NCBI GenBank assembly: GCA_045535935.1
Contig: JAZSMO010000010.1
Span: 1 to 56,922 of the forward strand
Direction: 5' to 3'
Origin: SVFI01 sp045535935
GTDB taxonomy: Bacteria > Bacillota > Clostridia > Lachnospirales > Lachnospiraceae
DNA: 56,922 nt
Shown piece by piece: positions 1 through 8,401 of this stretch (within the stretch, counting starts at the first letter, position 1; the number at the start of each line of letters is the position of its first letter). The notes beneath the pieces were generated by a model, which did no database searches, was not told the DNA's origin, and worked only from the letters and a program-made list of their open reading frames with translations. The translations under genes and the position numbers were made by a program.

Positions 1-2
1 CA

Positions 3-1313
3 GAAATCGAGGCGGCTTATGTGGGCGAAGTGGAAGTGAAAGTTCCTGAGACAAAGGCAGAAGTTCAGGTGGCACAGGTGGAAGAAACTGCAAAAATTGA
101 CAACAGTGCACAGAACGCAGTGGCAAAACAGGAGAAGAAACCGGCGGGCAAACCGATTGTAAACCGTACTGTCCGTGTCGATATCGAAAAATTGGATTCA
201 CTTATGAATCTTGTCAGCGAGCTTATCATTGCAAAGAACTCTTTGGTGTCTACGTCTTCGCAGGAAGGAATGCTCACGGATACGACATTTAATGAGCAGA
301 TTGAGTATTTGGAAAGCGTGACTACCAACCTTCATGAATCGGTTATGAAAGTACGAATGGTTCCGATCGAATCCGTTGTACAGAAATTCCCTAAGATGAT
401 TCGTGATCTTTCCAAAAAATTAGATAAGAAGATGACACTTTATATGTCAGGTGAAGAGACAGAGCTTGACCGTACGGTGGTAGATGAGATCGGTGATCCT
501 TTGATGCACTTACTTCGTAACTCAGCCGATCATGGTCTTGAGTCTGCGCAGGTTCGTAAGGAAAGAGGAAAACCTGAAATGGGATCCATTTTCCTTGATG
601 CGTACCAGGAAGGTAACAACGTTATCATTGAAGTCAGAGATGACGGTAACGGTATTGATGTAGAGGCAGTGAAGGCGAAAGCAATTTCCCGCGGTGCCAT
701 CACGGCAGAACAGGCAGAAAATATGTCAGACAAAGATATTATCGGACTTTTGTTCCTGCCGAGTTTCTCAACGGCAAAACAGGTTACGGATGTGTCCGGA
801 CGAGGTGTCGGTCTTGACGTTGTAAAATCCAAGATCGAATCGCTGAGCGGTGAAGTGGATGTCAGAACCAAGCTCGGTGAAGGAAGTACCTTTATTATTC
901 GTCTGCCGTTGACACTTGCCATCATTCAGGCTCTCATGGTTGAGGTCGGAGGAGAAAAATATGCGATTTCCCTCGGTTCTATTCAGACACTGGAAGATAT
1001 TGATCCGAGTGAGATCGAACATGTACAGGCCAAAGAAGTAATTAATCTCCGAGGTACTGTAATTCCTCTCATCCGTTTGAATGAAGTTTTGGATATTGAG
1101 TCTACCAAGTCTCCGGATGAAAATCTTCTTGTCATCATTGTGAAGAAGGGAGATAAGCTTGCAGGTCTCGTTGTAGATGAGCTTATGGGACAGCAGGAAA
1201 TCGTTATTAAATCACTTGGTAAATACATTAACAAATCTAAGATTATCAGCGGTGCTACTATCCTCGGTGACGGAGAAATTGCTCTTATCCTGGATACAAA
1301 CGCATTATTATAA
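3..1313 (+). CDS. cheA: Chemotaxis histidine kinase CheA (5' end cut by window)
   Basis: The reading frame is open to the first base, so the N-terminal phosphotransfer (P1) and CheY-binding (P2) parts lie outside the window. What remains starts with an acidic linker. The dimerisation helix follows (LMNLVSELIIAKNSL), then the ATPase domain with N box (LLRNSADHGLE), G1 box (DDGNGID) and G2 box (GRGVGLDVVKSKI). The end is a CheW-like P5 domain with the typical NLRGTVIPLIRL motif. CheA phosphorylates CheY and CheB in response to receptors, in the cytoplasmic array at the membrane. It is the first visible gene of a run with cheW, cheC and cheD, with only 15 bases before cheW. Identification is secure; full length is unknown. 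Confidence 0.97.
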   Translation, partial: EIEAAYVGEVEVKVPETKAEVQVAQVEETAKIDNSAQNAVAKQEKKPAGKPIVNRTVRVDIEKLDSLMNLVSELIIAKNSLVSTSSQEGMLTDTTFNEQIEYLESVTTNLHESVMKVRMVPIESVVQKFPKMIRDLSKKLDKKMTLYMSGEETELDRTVVDEIGDPLMHLLRNSADHGLESAQVRKERGKPEMGSIFLDAYQEGNNVIIEVRDDGNGIDVEAVKAKAISRGAITAEQAENMSDKDIIGLLFLPSFSTAKQVTDVSGRGVGLDVVKSKIESLSGEVDVRTKLGEGSTFIIRLPLTLAIIQALMVEVGGEKYAISLGSIQTLEDIDPSEIEHVQAKEVINLRGTVIPLIRLNEVLDIESTKSPDENLLVIIVKKGDKLAGLVVDELMGQQEIVIKSLGKYINKSKIISGATILGDGEIALILDTNALL

Positions 1314-1328
1314 GAGAGGGAGGCAGAC

Positions 1329-1784
1329 ATGAACGAGATCAGAGAACAGTATGAAACCACACAGTTTATCGTTGTTAAGTACGGCGACGAGCAGTTCGGT
1401 GTTGATATCAAATATGTAGATAATATCGTGCGTATGCAGCGTATTACAAGAGTGCCTAAAGTACAGACCTACATAAAGGGTGTGATTAACCTGCGTGGAG
1501 AAGTTATTCCGGTGCTCAGTCTCAGACTCAAAATGGGGTTGGAGGATGATACGATTACCAAGGCGACCCGTATTATCATTATCAAGTTGGAGTCGGGTGA
1601 ATGTATCGGAGTGCTTGTTGATGAAGTAAAAGAAGTAGTTACTCTTGAAAATGCTGCAATCGAAAAAGTTGCATATGATTCCAAAGATCCGAGGGCTAAT
1701 TTTATCTTCGGTGTCGGAAAAGAAAAAGACGGACTTATTTCACTTTTGGATATTTCCGGAACATTTGCAGAAAAAGAAGCATAA
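1329..1784 (+). CDS. cheW: Chemotaxis coupling protein CheW
   Basis: This 151-residue protein is a single CheW domain and has the usual length of the family. It shows FIVVKYGDEQFGVDI at the N-terminus and the VINLRGEVIPVLSL motif of the second subdomain near residues 53-66. CheW links CheA kinase to methyl-accepting receptors in the signalling array. The start ATG follows an AGGGAGGC ribosome binding site. It lies 15 bases after cheA and 24 before cheC, so the genes are probably transcribed together. Nothing in it is unusual. Confidence 0.96.
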   Translation: MNEIREQYETTQFIVVKYGDEQFGVDIKYVDNIVRMQRITRVPKVQTYIKGVINLRGEVIPVLSLRLKMGLEDDTITKATRIIIIKLESGECIGVLVDEVKEVVTLENAAIEKVAYDSKDPRANFIFGVGKEKDGLISLLDISGTFAEKEA

Positions 1785-1808
1785 AACCGATTAAAGGAGC
1801 GGTGCTGT

Positions 1809-2426
1809 ATGAGTAAATTTGATTTAAATCATGTTTCGCAGCAGTACTTTGACATACTCAAAGAGCTTGGAAATATCGGAGCGGGCAATGCGACAACTGC
1901 GCTGGCCCAGATGCTCGGATGTAAGGTGGACATGAAGGTTCCGCAAGTGAAACTGCTTGATTTTAACGAGGTAGGAGCCGTGATGGGCGGCGAGGAGCAG
2001 ATTATGGCCGGGATTTATCTTCTTGTGGAAGGAGATATCACCGGAAGTATTATGTTTCTGCTCAATGAACAGTCTGCACATTCTCTGGTGGCGAAACTTA
2101 TGGGAATGGAAGCTGCGACAGATGAACCTCTGAGTGAAATGGAATTATCGGCGTTGAAGGAGATCGGCAATATTATTACAGGTGCTTATCTGAATTCTCT
2201 TTCTATGCTGACCAATATGAAAATTATTCCTTCGATACCTGATATCAGTATTGATATGGCAGGGGCAATATTAAGTGTGCCTGCGATAGAGTTCGGCACA
2301 CTGGGAGATAAGATTTTGTTGATACAGACACAATTTACGGATGATCTTACATTGGATGGATTTTTTATCCTGGTGCCTGATTTGGAGTCCTATGACAAAA
2401 TTCTCGGTTCGTTGGGAATGAATTAA
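1809..2426 (+). CDS. cheC: CheY-P phosphatase CheC
   Basis: The 205-residue protein carries two copies of the CheC/FliY/CheX phosphatase helix: ELGNIGAGNATTAL near residue 18 and LKEIGNIITGAYLN near residue 116. In each the conserved Glu and Asn that attack the CheY phospho-aspartate are intact. In Bacillus-type chemotaxis, CheC dephosphorylates CheY and binds CheD, which increases its activity. Its position directly before cheD agrees with that partnership. A GGAGC site precedes the ATG. Length is normal for CheC, and there is no C-terminal CheY-binding extension of the FliY kind. Confidence 0.95.
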   Translation: MSKFDLNHVSQQYFDILKELGNIGAGNATTALAQMLGCKVDMKVPQVKLLDFNEVGAVMGGEEQIMAGIYLLVEGDITGSIMFLLNEQSAHSLVAKLMGMEAATDEPLSEMELSALKEIGNIITGAYLNSLSMLTNMKIIPSIPDISIDMAGAILSVPAIEFGTLGDKILLIQTQFTDDLTLDGFFILVPDLESYDKILGSLGMN

Positions 2427-2449
2427 CCCGAAGGGATAACGGATAGTAT

Positions 2450-2935
2450 ATGAGTGAAATGATTAAAGTAGGGATGGCAGATTTGAAAGTCTGCGTCAGT
2501 CCCGATACCATTACGACGTTGGGGCTTGGCTCGTGCGTCGGTATCGCATTGCGTGATCCCGTAACGAGGATCGGCGGACTGGCGCATATCATGCTTCCTG
2601 ACAGTAAACAAATAAAAGACAGTTCCAATATCCCTAAGTTTGCAGATACAGGGATAGAGGAGCTGGTGAGATGTGTTGTTGAAGCGGGAGCTTCCAGGAA
2701 TCGTCTGGTGGCCAAGATTGCAGGCGGTGCGCAGATGTTCGCGTTTCAGAACAAATCAAACCTTGTCCGCGTCGGCGAAAGAAATGTTGAGGCGACTAAG
2801 TTAAAATTGAAAGAACTGGGGATTCCGATTCTGGCGGAGGACACAGGAGAAAATTACGGTAGAACGGTTGTGTTCTCGCCGGAGACGGGCGAGTTTCAGA
2901 TTCGTGCGGTCGGAAGAGAACCATATTCTATATAA
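2450..2935 (+). CDS. cheD: Chemoreceptor glutamine deamidase CheD
   Basis: This 161-residue protein has the CheD fold signature LGLGSCVGIALRDP, followed by GGLAHIMLP. The catalytic Cys (residue 29), His (residue 46) and Thr (residue 23) line up with the known Cys-His-Thr triad. CheD deamidates receptor glutamines and is regulated by CheC. It sits 23 bases behind cheC. The ribosome binding site is weak (GATAACGG), which suggests translation is helped by coupling to cheC. Confidence 0.95.
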   Translation: MSEMIKVGMADLKVCVSPDTITTLGLGSCVGIALRDPVTRIGGLAHIMLPDSKQIKDSSNIPKFADTGIEELVRCVVEAGASRNRLVAKIAGGAQMFAFQNKSNLVRVGERNVEATKLKLKELGIPILAEDTGENYGRTVVFSPETGEFQIRAVGREPYSI

Positions 2936-2977
2936 AAATGCATATAGACGAAATGGTTTACATAAAGTGAGAAGCGT

Positions 2978-3259
2978 ATGGAGACAAGAAATGTACCGGT
3001 GATAGTTATGCTGTCAGCCGGATTGATAACAAGTATTGTTATGTATCGGAATGAATATTCTCTCATTACCACATTACAGATGGTGCTCCTTGTTTTTTTT
3101 GTTTTTTATATTTTCGGATGCCTGATCAAGCGTCTGCTTGACAAATTCTGTCCGATTGAGACGGAAGAGGAGGAAGAGGATAAAGAAGAGCAAGGCGAAG
3201 GTGAGGAAAAAGAAGGGGAAGAACAGAATCAGGACGGTTCTGTGATTGAAAAGAAATAG
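2978..3259 (+). CDS. Small membrane protein with acidic tail, unknown
   Basis: The product is 93 residues. It has two predicted membrane segments, at about residues 7-23 and 30-50, then a short basic stretch (IKRLLDK) and a very acidic Glu-rich C-terminus from about residue 60. I do not recognise the family. It lies between cheD and the flagellar sigma factor in what looks like the same operon, so a link with motility is possible by context only. Topology would put the acidic tail in the cytoplasm if the basic stretch follows the positive-inside rule. A run of eight T bases occurs inside the second membrane segment. Confidence 0.7.
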   Translation: METRNVPVIVMLSAGLITSIVMYRNEYSLITTLQMVLLVFFVFYIFGCLIKRLLDKFCPIETEEEEEDKEEQGEGEEKEGEEQNQDGSVIEKK

Positions 3260-3297
3260 CTGAGCGGGGATAAAAACTATTTATGGGAGGCAACCGT

Positions 3298-4071
3298 ATG
3301 GATGAAGCGGCCAGAAAGCGTTTATGGATTGATTATGCGCGAACAAAAAGTCCGGATATCAGGGAAAAGATCATATTGGAATATGCGCCTCTTGTAAAAG
3401 TGGTTGCAGGAAGGCTTGGAATGTATCTGGGGAACAATGTGGAATTCGATGATCTTGTCGGATATGGCATTTTCGGTTTGATTGATGCAATTGACAAATA
3501 CGATTCCATGAAGGAAGTAAAATTTGAGACGTATGCGAGCCTTCGAATCCGCGGATCTATTTTGGATCAGATTCGAAAGATGGATTGGATTCCGCGAACA
3601 ATACGTCAGAAACAAAAGCAGATAGAAGCTGTGATGCGTCAGGTGGAGCAGGAGACCGGAAGACCGGCGACCGACGAAGAGATTGCACTCGGACTTGGAA
3701 TTTCCGACGAAGAGTATGTTGAGTGGCAGTCACAGATGAAAATAACAGGTGTTGTTTCTCTTAATGAGTATTTAGAACAGGGAAGCGACATATCAAATGA
3801 GCGTGGAAGAGTATCAGGACATTTTGCTCAGCCGGAAAAGATTATGGAGCAACATGAACTGAAAGAAATGCTTATGGAAGCATTGGAGCTGTTGACAGAA
3901 AAAGAAAAGAAAGTCATTCTTCTCTATTACTACGAAGAGCTCACTTTGAAAGAGATAAGTAATATTTTAGAAGTGTCGGAATCGAGAGTTTCCCAGTTGC
4001 ACACGAAAGGGCTCTCAAAGATGAAGACCAGACTCGGAAATTACATGGGAATTCTGCATGATTCTTTGTAG
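3298..4071 (+). CDS. fliA: RNA polymerase sigma factor for flagellar genes (sigma-28/FliA/SigD)
   Basis: I place the start at the ATG at 3298, because an upstream in-frame ATG at 3283 overlaps the GGGAGG ribosome binding site that serves 3298. The 257-residue product has sigma-70 region 2 (FDDLVGYGIFGLIDAIDKYD), region 3 (TGRPATDEEIALGLGIS) and region 4 (LTLKEISNILEVSESRVSQL). Its size and the lack of region 1.1 fit the sigma-28 (SigD/WhiG) group. It directs RNA polymerase to late flagellar and chemotaxis genes. Its place in the che/fla operon is the usual one in Clostridia and Bacillus. Confidence 0.95.
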   Translation: MDEAARKRLWIDYARTKSPDIREKIILEYAPLVKVVAGRLGMYLGNNVEFDDLVGYGIFGLIDAIDKYDSMKEVKFETYASLRIRGSILDQIRKMDWIPRTIRQKQKQIEAVMRQVEQETGRPATDEEIALGLGISDEEYVEWQSQMKITGVVSLNEYLEQGSDISNERGRVSGHFAQPEKIMEQHELKEMLMEALELLTEKEKKVILLYYYEELTLKEISNILEVSESRVSQLHTKGLSKMKTRLGNYMGILHDSL

Positions 4072-4116
4072 AAGAAAAGGGGATTACGGAGTGTGCCGTA
4101 ACGGAAAGGAGACTAT

Positions 4117-5709
4117 ATGAACTCTTACTTTCGCATGGTGGCAACGCAGACAGGAACAGGAATTAAGTTAATTCCGCCGACAGATGGCGGGCAGAGACTT
4201 GATGTTAATGAAATCACGGCCTATCTGCAACTGAAAAGAATTACACAGTATGATGTAAAGGCCATATATCAGGCAGTTCAGACATTGAAAGAAGAACCGG
4301 TTGTTGTGATGCTTCCGATTGCGCACAGACTTCCGGAAAATGAAATGTTTTTCTTAAAAGTGTCTGAGGATAAGATGTCTGCGGTTATTCGCTTTGTGCC
4401 TCCGAATGATACCGGAAGTCTCATGTGCAAGGCGGACATTATATGTGAACTTGAAATGAAAAATATTAAATACGGAATAGATGAGAAAGCAATCGATGCG
4501 TTTCTTGAACACAGAGAATATTGTACGGATATTGTTGTTGCATCCGGGCTTGCTCCGCGGAACGGAAGTGATGCGAGTATTGAATATTTCTTTAATACAG
4601 ACCGCCATGCACGACCGACGCGTCTGGAGGACGGTTCGGTTGACTTTTTTAATTTGAACACGATCAATCACTGTAAAGAAGGCGATATTCTGGCACGTTT
4701 GACACCGGAAGATCGCGGGGAACACGGATTTAATGTATACGGAGGGCGAATTAAACCGATAGAAGTAAAACATCTCGTGTTAAAGCATGGCGATAAGATT
4801 GAATTGTCGGAAGACAAACTTGAACTTCGTTCAAAGATTAACGGACATGTTATGCTTACGGGCGATCAGGTATTTGTTTCGGATGTATATGAGGTAGAAA
4901 ATGTCGGTACGGCGACAGGAAATATTACGTCCGAGGGCAATGTTATCGTATCGGGCAATGTACAGGCCGGATTCAGTATAAATGCGACCGGAAATGTGGA
5001 AGTGCGCGGCGTTGTGGAAGGTGCATCCATTACAGCCGGCGGTGATATTATTATTGCCCGAGGTATGAACGGAATGGGAAAAGGTGTACTGAAGGCCGGA
5101 GGAAGTGTTGTTGCCAAGTTTGTGGAAAATGCTACGATTGAGGCGGGCACATATGTGGAAGCCAATTCCATTATGCACAGTAAAATCAGCGCAAGAACGC
5201 AGATTACAGTAGATGGTAAAAAAGGATTTATTGCAGGAGGCGCAGTGCGTGCTACCGAAAGAGTGTCCTGCAAAACACTCGGTTCCGCCATGGGAGCGGA
5301 TACCCTGGTAGAAGTCGGAGTGGATCCGCAGCAGAAAATGCGCTATATCGAACTCCAAAAAGAAATGGCGGAAATGAACAAGAAATATACAACGGTGCAG
5401 ACTACGCTTACCGGAGCGGCTGCAAAGATTAAATCGGGGGTAAAATTGCCACCGGAACAGATGCAGTATGTTCGTTCGTTGATGCAGCTCAGCCAGCAGC
5501 TGCAACAGCAGATGGAGGCAGGAAATGCTGAATTTGAAGAGTTGGATCAGATGCTGACCAATCGGTCGGATGCATGCGTATGTGTGCGGGAGACGGCGTA
5601 TGCGGGTACAAAGATTGTAATCGGTGAAGATTCGCTGACTCTGAAAAGTGATATCAAATTCAGCCGTTTTATCGATGATCATGGGGAAGTAAAGATCACA
5701 TCGTTGTAA
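4117..5709 (+). CDS. FapA/DUF342 family protein
   Basis: The 530-residue protein has a central beta-helix-like region of about residues 250-420, with repeated Val/Gly-rich turns such as NITSEGNVIVSGNV and GNVEVRGVVEGASITAGG. A helical Gln/Met-rich segment follows at about 420-500. This is the arrangement of the DUF342/FapA (flagellar assembly protein A) family. The exact function is not established; family members occur in flagellar operons of Clostridia. The ribosome binding site GAAAGGAG precedes the ATG. It sits directly after the sigma-28 gene. No catalytic motif was recognised. Confidence 0.85.
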   Translation: MNSYFRMVATQTGTGIKLIPPTDGGQRLDVNEITAYLQLKRITQYDVKAIYQAVQTLKEEPVVVMLPIAHRLPENEMFFLKVSEDKMSAVIRFVPPNDTGSLMCKADIICELEMKNIKYGIDEKAIDAFLEHREYCTDIVVASGLAPRNGSDASIEYFFNTDRHARPTRLEDGSVDFFNLNTINHCKEGDILARLTPEDRGEHGFNVYGGRIKPIEVKHLVLKHGDKIELSEDKLELRSKINGHVMLTGDQVFVSDVYEVENVGTATGNITSEGNVIVSGNVQAGFSINATGNVEVRGVVEGASITAGGDIIIARGMNGMGKGVLKAGGSVVAKFVENATIEAGTYVEANSIMHSKISARTQITVDGKKGFIAGGAVRATERVSCKTLGSAMGADTLVEVGVDPQQKMRYIELQKEMAEMNKKYTTVQTTLTGAAAKIKSGVKLPPEQMQYVRSLMQLSQQLQQQMEAGNAEFEELDQMLTNRSDACVCVRETAYAGTKIVIGEDSLTLKSDIKFSRFIDDHGEVKITSL

Positions 5710-5722
5710 GGGAGGAATCAAT

Positions 5723-6046
5723 ATGTCGATCGGGCCTATGCAGTTAAACGGAATTATGACCAGGACACAGGATTTCACAGCCATAAAACAAAACGAGGAT
5801 ATGAAGCCGATGCTTGACCAGTCGGTGTTCCAAAACACGATGGAAAAGACGGTTGAAAAAAAGCTGACGCAGGTGCGTGAAGGGGACGAGGCCGATAATT
5901 ATCAGAGACGTCATGATGCGAAAGAAAAAGGGAAAAATGAGTATTATGGCGACGGCGGCAAAGGCAGAAAAAAAGAAAACGCCGGTTTTTCGGCAGATGG
6001 GAAAGTAATCCGCAAGGGGATGCCGGGCTTTGACTTTTCTGTTTAA
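5723..6046 (+). CDS. Small charged protein of the flagellar operon, unknown
   Basis: This 107-residue protein begins MSIGPMQLNGIMTR and is strongly charged after residue 40, with many Lys, Arg, Asp and Glu. It has no signal peptide and no membrane segment. It follows the FapA-like gene by 13 bases with a GGGAGG ribosome binding site, so it is almost certainly translated as part of the operon. I do not recognise the family. The N-terminus (short hydrophobic patch, then polar helix) is the most likely functional part. The C-terminus ends with a Gly-Phe rich motif (GMPGFDFSV). Confidence 0.65.
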   Translation: MSIGPMQLNGIMTRTQDFTAIKQNEDMKPMLDQSVFQNTMEKTVEKKLTQVREGDEADNYQRRHDAKEKGKNEYYGDGGKGRKKENAGFSADGKVIRKGMPGFDFSV

Positions 6047-6081
6047 GATGATTTGACGAGTTGGCAAGAAGAGGAAGAAAA

Positions 6082-6855
6082 ATGACTACACTTGAGATAA
6101 TATTGCTGATTCTCGGCGCACTTATTTTTGTGGGTAGTTTTATTGTTCCCGAAAGTAAGAGCGAGATGGAAGAAGTAGATAAACAGCTGACGCAGGAACA
6201 GATACAGGAAATGCTGAAAGCTGAATTGAAAAATGTACGTTCGCAGGTGGAGGACACGGTGGAGGAAACGGTGTCCTATTCCATGGAAAGGACGGAAAGA
6301 GCTCTGGAACGCATATCAAATGAAAAATTGACGGCGATCTCGGAATATACGGAAACAGTGCTTACGGATATACATAAGAGCCATGAAGAAGTATTGTTTA
6401 TGTATGACATGCTCAATGATAAGCATGAAAATATCAAGGAAACAGCCAGTGAGGTTTCCAAGGCCGTAAAAGAGGTAAATGAGGCGGTACAGGAAGCGGA
6501 TGTAGTGAAAAAAGAGGTGTCGGAAGCGGCACAGGCATTGGATGAGGCGTTTAAGCCGATGGATTTTTCAGGTATTGAAAAGCTGCATCAAAATTCGGAA
6601 GAAAAACAGATCCCGGAAAAGACAATAAAGAAAACAAGCGGGAAAGCGACTTCCAAAAAGAAAGAAAAAGTCGTATCCGAAGAAATGAAAAACATATCAC
6701 TTCAGTTTGATGCGACGCAGGAAGCTTCCGACAATAATAATGATCGGATTCTCGAACTGCATAAAAAAGGAAAAAGTAACGTGGCGATTGCGAAAGAATT
6801 GGGCCTTGGTGTCGGAGAAGTAAAGCTTGTGATCGACTTGTTTAAGGGGATATAA
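6082..6855 (+). CDS. Membrane-anchored coiled-coil protein with C-terminal HTH-like tail (DUF6115-like)
   Basis: The ATG at 6082 is chosen because GAGGAAG lies just upstream; an earlier in-frame TTG at 6061 has no better site. The 257-residue product has one N-terminal membrane segment at about residues 4-20, a long helical, probably coiled-coil body (residues 35-180) and a Lys/Ser linker. Its last 35 residues resemble a helix-turn-helix (ILELHKKGKSNVAIAKELGL). That tail is typical of small proteins found at this place in Lachnospiraceae flagellar operons. Its role is unknown. It is 2 bases from the next gene, which suggests coupled translation. Confidence 0.7.
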   Translation: MTTLEIILLILGALIFVGSFIVPESKSEMEEVDKQLTQEQIQEMLKAELKNVRSQVEDTVEETVSYSMERTERALERISNEKLTAISEYTETVLTDIHKSHEEVLFMYDMLNDKHENIKETASEVSKAVKEVNEAVQEADVVKKEVSEAAQALDEAFKPMDFSGIEKLHQNSEEKQIPEKTIKKTSGKATSKKKEKVVSEEMKNISLQFDATQEASDNNNDRILELHKKGKSNVAIAKELGLGVGEVKLVIDLFKGI

Positions 6856-6857
6856 AA

Positions 6858-7415
6858 ATGAAACTCAGATATTATATGAGAGGTCTGGGGATCGGGATAT
6901 TGGTGACTGCGATTCTCATGAGCGTTACATTGAACGGTAAGACGGAAAAGCTCACGGACGAAGAGATAATTGCCAGGGCGGAAGAACTCGGCATGGTGCA
7001 GGAATATGAAAATATAGTCCTGGCGGATACCGTATCGGACAATGAAGCAGAAGAAAAGATAGAAGAAAAGATACCTGACACCTCACAAGAAAAGCCGCAG
7101 GCGGCGTCAACGGACTCAGAAGAACCAGAAGAGACTGAAGAGACAGAAGACCCGCAAGAGGCAGAAGGTGTGCAGGAACAGCCGGTCCAGGAGATTATAA
7201 CGGATGAAACGGTGCAGATTGTGGTACAGGGCGGGGATGGCTCCCAAACGGTAGCGCGAAAGTTGGCAGAAGCGGGATTGGTAGAAGATATGACTGCTTA
7301 CGACAAGTATCTGTGCAGAAATGGATATGATAAGAGGATTTGCACCGGAACCCATACGATACCGGTAGGAGCGACAGAAGAGGAAATAGCGAAGATTATC
7401 ACAAGTCGCCCGTAA
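6858..7415 (+). CDS. Membrane protein with MltG/YceG-like C-terminal region
   Basis: The 185-residue protein has an N-terminal membrane anchor (GLGIGILVTAILMSVTL), then a Glu/Pro-rich extracellular linker (residues 50-115). The C-terminal segment (residues 118-185) reads like the LysM-like N-terminal part of endolytic transglycosylase MltG: QTVARKLAEAGLVED, then GTHTIPVGATEEEIAKII. The catalytic MltG domain itself is absent, so it probably cannot cut peptidoglycan. Related short proteins occur in Clostridia. It is the last gene before the terminator at 7448 and so ends the operon that includes the chemotaxis genes. Confidence 0.6.
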   Translation: MKLRYYMRGLGIGILVTAILMSVTLNGKTEKLTDEEIIARAEELGMVQEYENIVLADTVSDNEAEEKIEEKIPDTSQEKPQAASTDSEEPEETEETEDPQEAEGVQEQPVQEIITDETVQIVVQGGDGSQTVARKLAEAGLVEDMTAYDKYLCRNGYDKRICTGTHTIPVGATEEEIAKIITSRP

Positions 7416-7447
7416 AGAAGAAATTAAAAAATACATATAAAATCACG

Positions 7448-7474
7448 AAAAAGCCCTTGAAAATCGGGCTTTTT
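7448..7474 (+). terminator. Intrinsic terminator at the end of the che/fla operon
   Basis: A perfect 9-bp stem AAAAAGCCC/GGGCTTTTT with a 9-base loop ends in a T run. It lies 32 bases after the MltG-like gene and before the rpsB leader. The A run on the other side would let it work weakly on the minus strand too. Confidence 0.9.
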
Positions 7475-7485
7475 TGTGTTAAACT
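7457..7485 (+). promoter_or_regulatory. Candidate sigma-A promoter of rpsB-tsf, overlapping the terminator
   Basis: TTGAAA at 7457-7462 and TAAACT at 7480-7485 are 17 bases apart. The -35 box lies in the loop of the preceding terminator. Initiation near 7492 would leave a leader of about 135 bases before rpsB. Such leaders often carry S2 autoregulation, but I could not match a known S2 leader structure. The call rests on the boxes only. Confidence 0.45.
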
Positions 7486-7626
7486 CTATGCGTTGCGGTC
7501 TGTAAAGGCGCAATGTGTAACAATTAAACACGCATACGGATTTTCGGCCGGTGCTTCTTTAACGCGGAGGTGGCACGGAAAGTTGATGTATGCGGAAGCA
7601 AATTTTAACCAAACGGAGGTAAAGAC

Positions 7627-8355
7627 ATGAGCGTTATTTCAATGAAACAGTTATTAGAAGCAGGTGTTCATTTCGGACATCAGACAAGAAGATGGAACCC
7701 AAAGATGGCTCCATACATCTACACAGAGAGAAATGGTATCCACATCATCGATTTACAGACATCTGTAGGTAAAGTGGACGAAGCTTACCAGGCAATCTCA
7801 GAAGTGGCTGCAGCAGGCGGCACTATCCTTTTCGTAGGTACAAAGAAACAGGCACAGGATGCTGTTAAGACAGAAGCAGAGCGTTGCGGAATGTACTACG
7901 TAAACGAGAGATGGTTAGGTGGTATGCTTACAAACTTCAAGACAATCCAGTCCAGAATCGCTCGTTTAAAAGCAATCGAGACTATGTCAGAAGACGGTAC
8001 ATTTGATGTACTTCCAAAGAAAGAAGTTATCGCTCTCAAGAAAGAGTGGGAAAAATTAGAGAAGAACTTAGGCGGTATCAAAGAGATGGAACATATTCCG
8101 GATGCTATCTTTGTAGTTGACCCTAAGAAAGAAAGAATCTGTATCCAGGAAGCTCACGCTTTAGGAATCACATTAGTAGGTATTGCTGATACAAACTGTG
8201 ATCCGGAAGAACTTGACTTCGTAATCCCGGGTAACGATGATGCAATCCGTGCAGTAAAACTTATCGTTTCTAAAATGGCTGATGCTGTTATCGAAGCAAA
8301 CCAGGGCGTGGCTGAGGAAGTTGCAGAAGTAGCAGAAGAGGCAGATGCAGAATAA
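7627..8355 (+). CDS. rpsB: 30S ribosomal protein S2
   Basis: The 242-residue product matches S2 throughout: MKQLLEAGVHFGHQTRRWNP at the start, the ERWLGGMLTNFKTIQ motif near residue 95, and PDAIFVVDPKKE then GIADTNCDPEELDFVIPGND. The acidic Glu/Ala tail is normal. S2 binds the head-body junction of the 30S subunit late in assembly. It is the first gene of the rpsB-tsf pair, with AACGGAGG as ribosome binding site. Codon use is strongly biased, as expected for a highly expressed gene. Confidence 0.98.
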   Translation: MSVISMKQLLEAGVHFGHQTRRWNPKMAPYIYTERNGIHIIDLQTSVGKVDEAYQAISEVAAAGGTILFVGTKKQAQDAVKTEAERCGMYYVNERWLGGMLTNFKTIQSRIARLKAIETMSEDGTFDVLPKKEVIALKKEWEKLEKNLGGIKEMEHIPDAIFVVDPKKERICIQEAHALGITLVGIADTNCDPEELDFVIPGNDDAIRAVKLIVSKMADAVIEANQGVAEEVAEVAEEADAE

Positions 8356-8401
8356 TTTGATGTCGTAAACAAGTTTAGTTCAAATAACGGAGGAAAATAT
8401 T

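Noticed and set aside
4831..5838. Long minus-strand reading frame (335 residues) opposite the FapA-like gene
   Set aside because: It lies fully opposite a well-supported gene, is His/Cys-rich in the manner of shadow frames and has no ribosome binding site.
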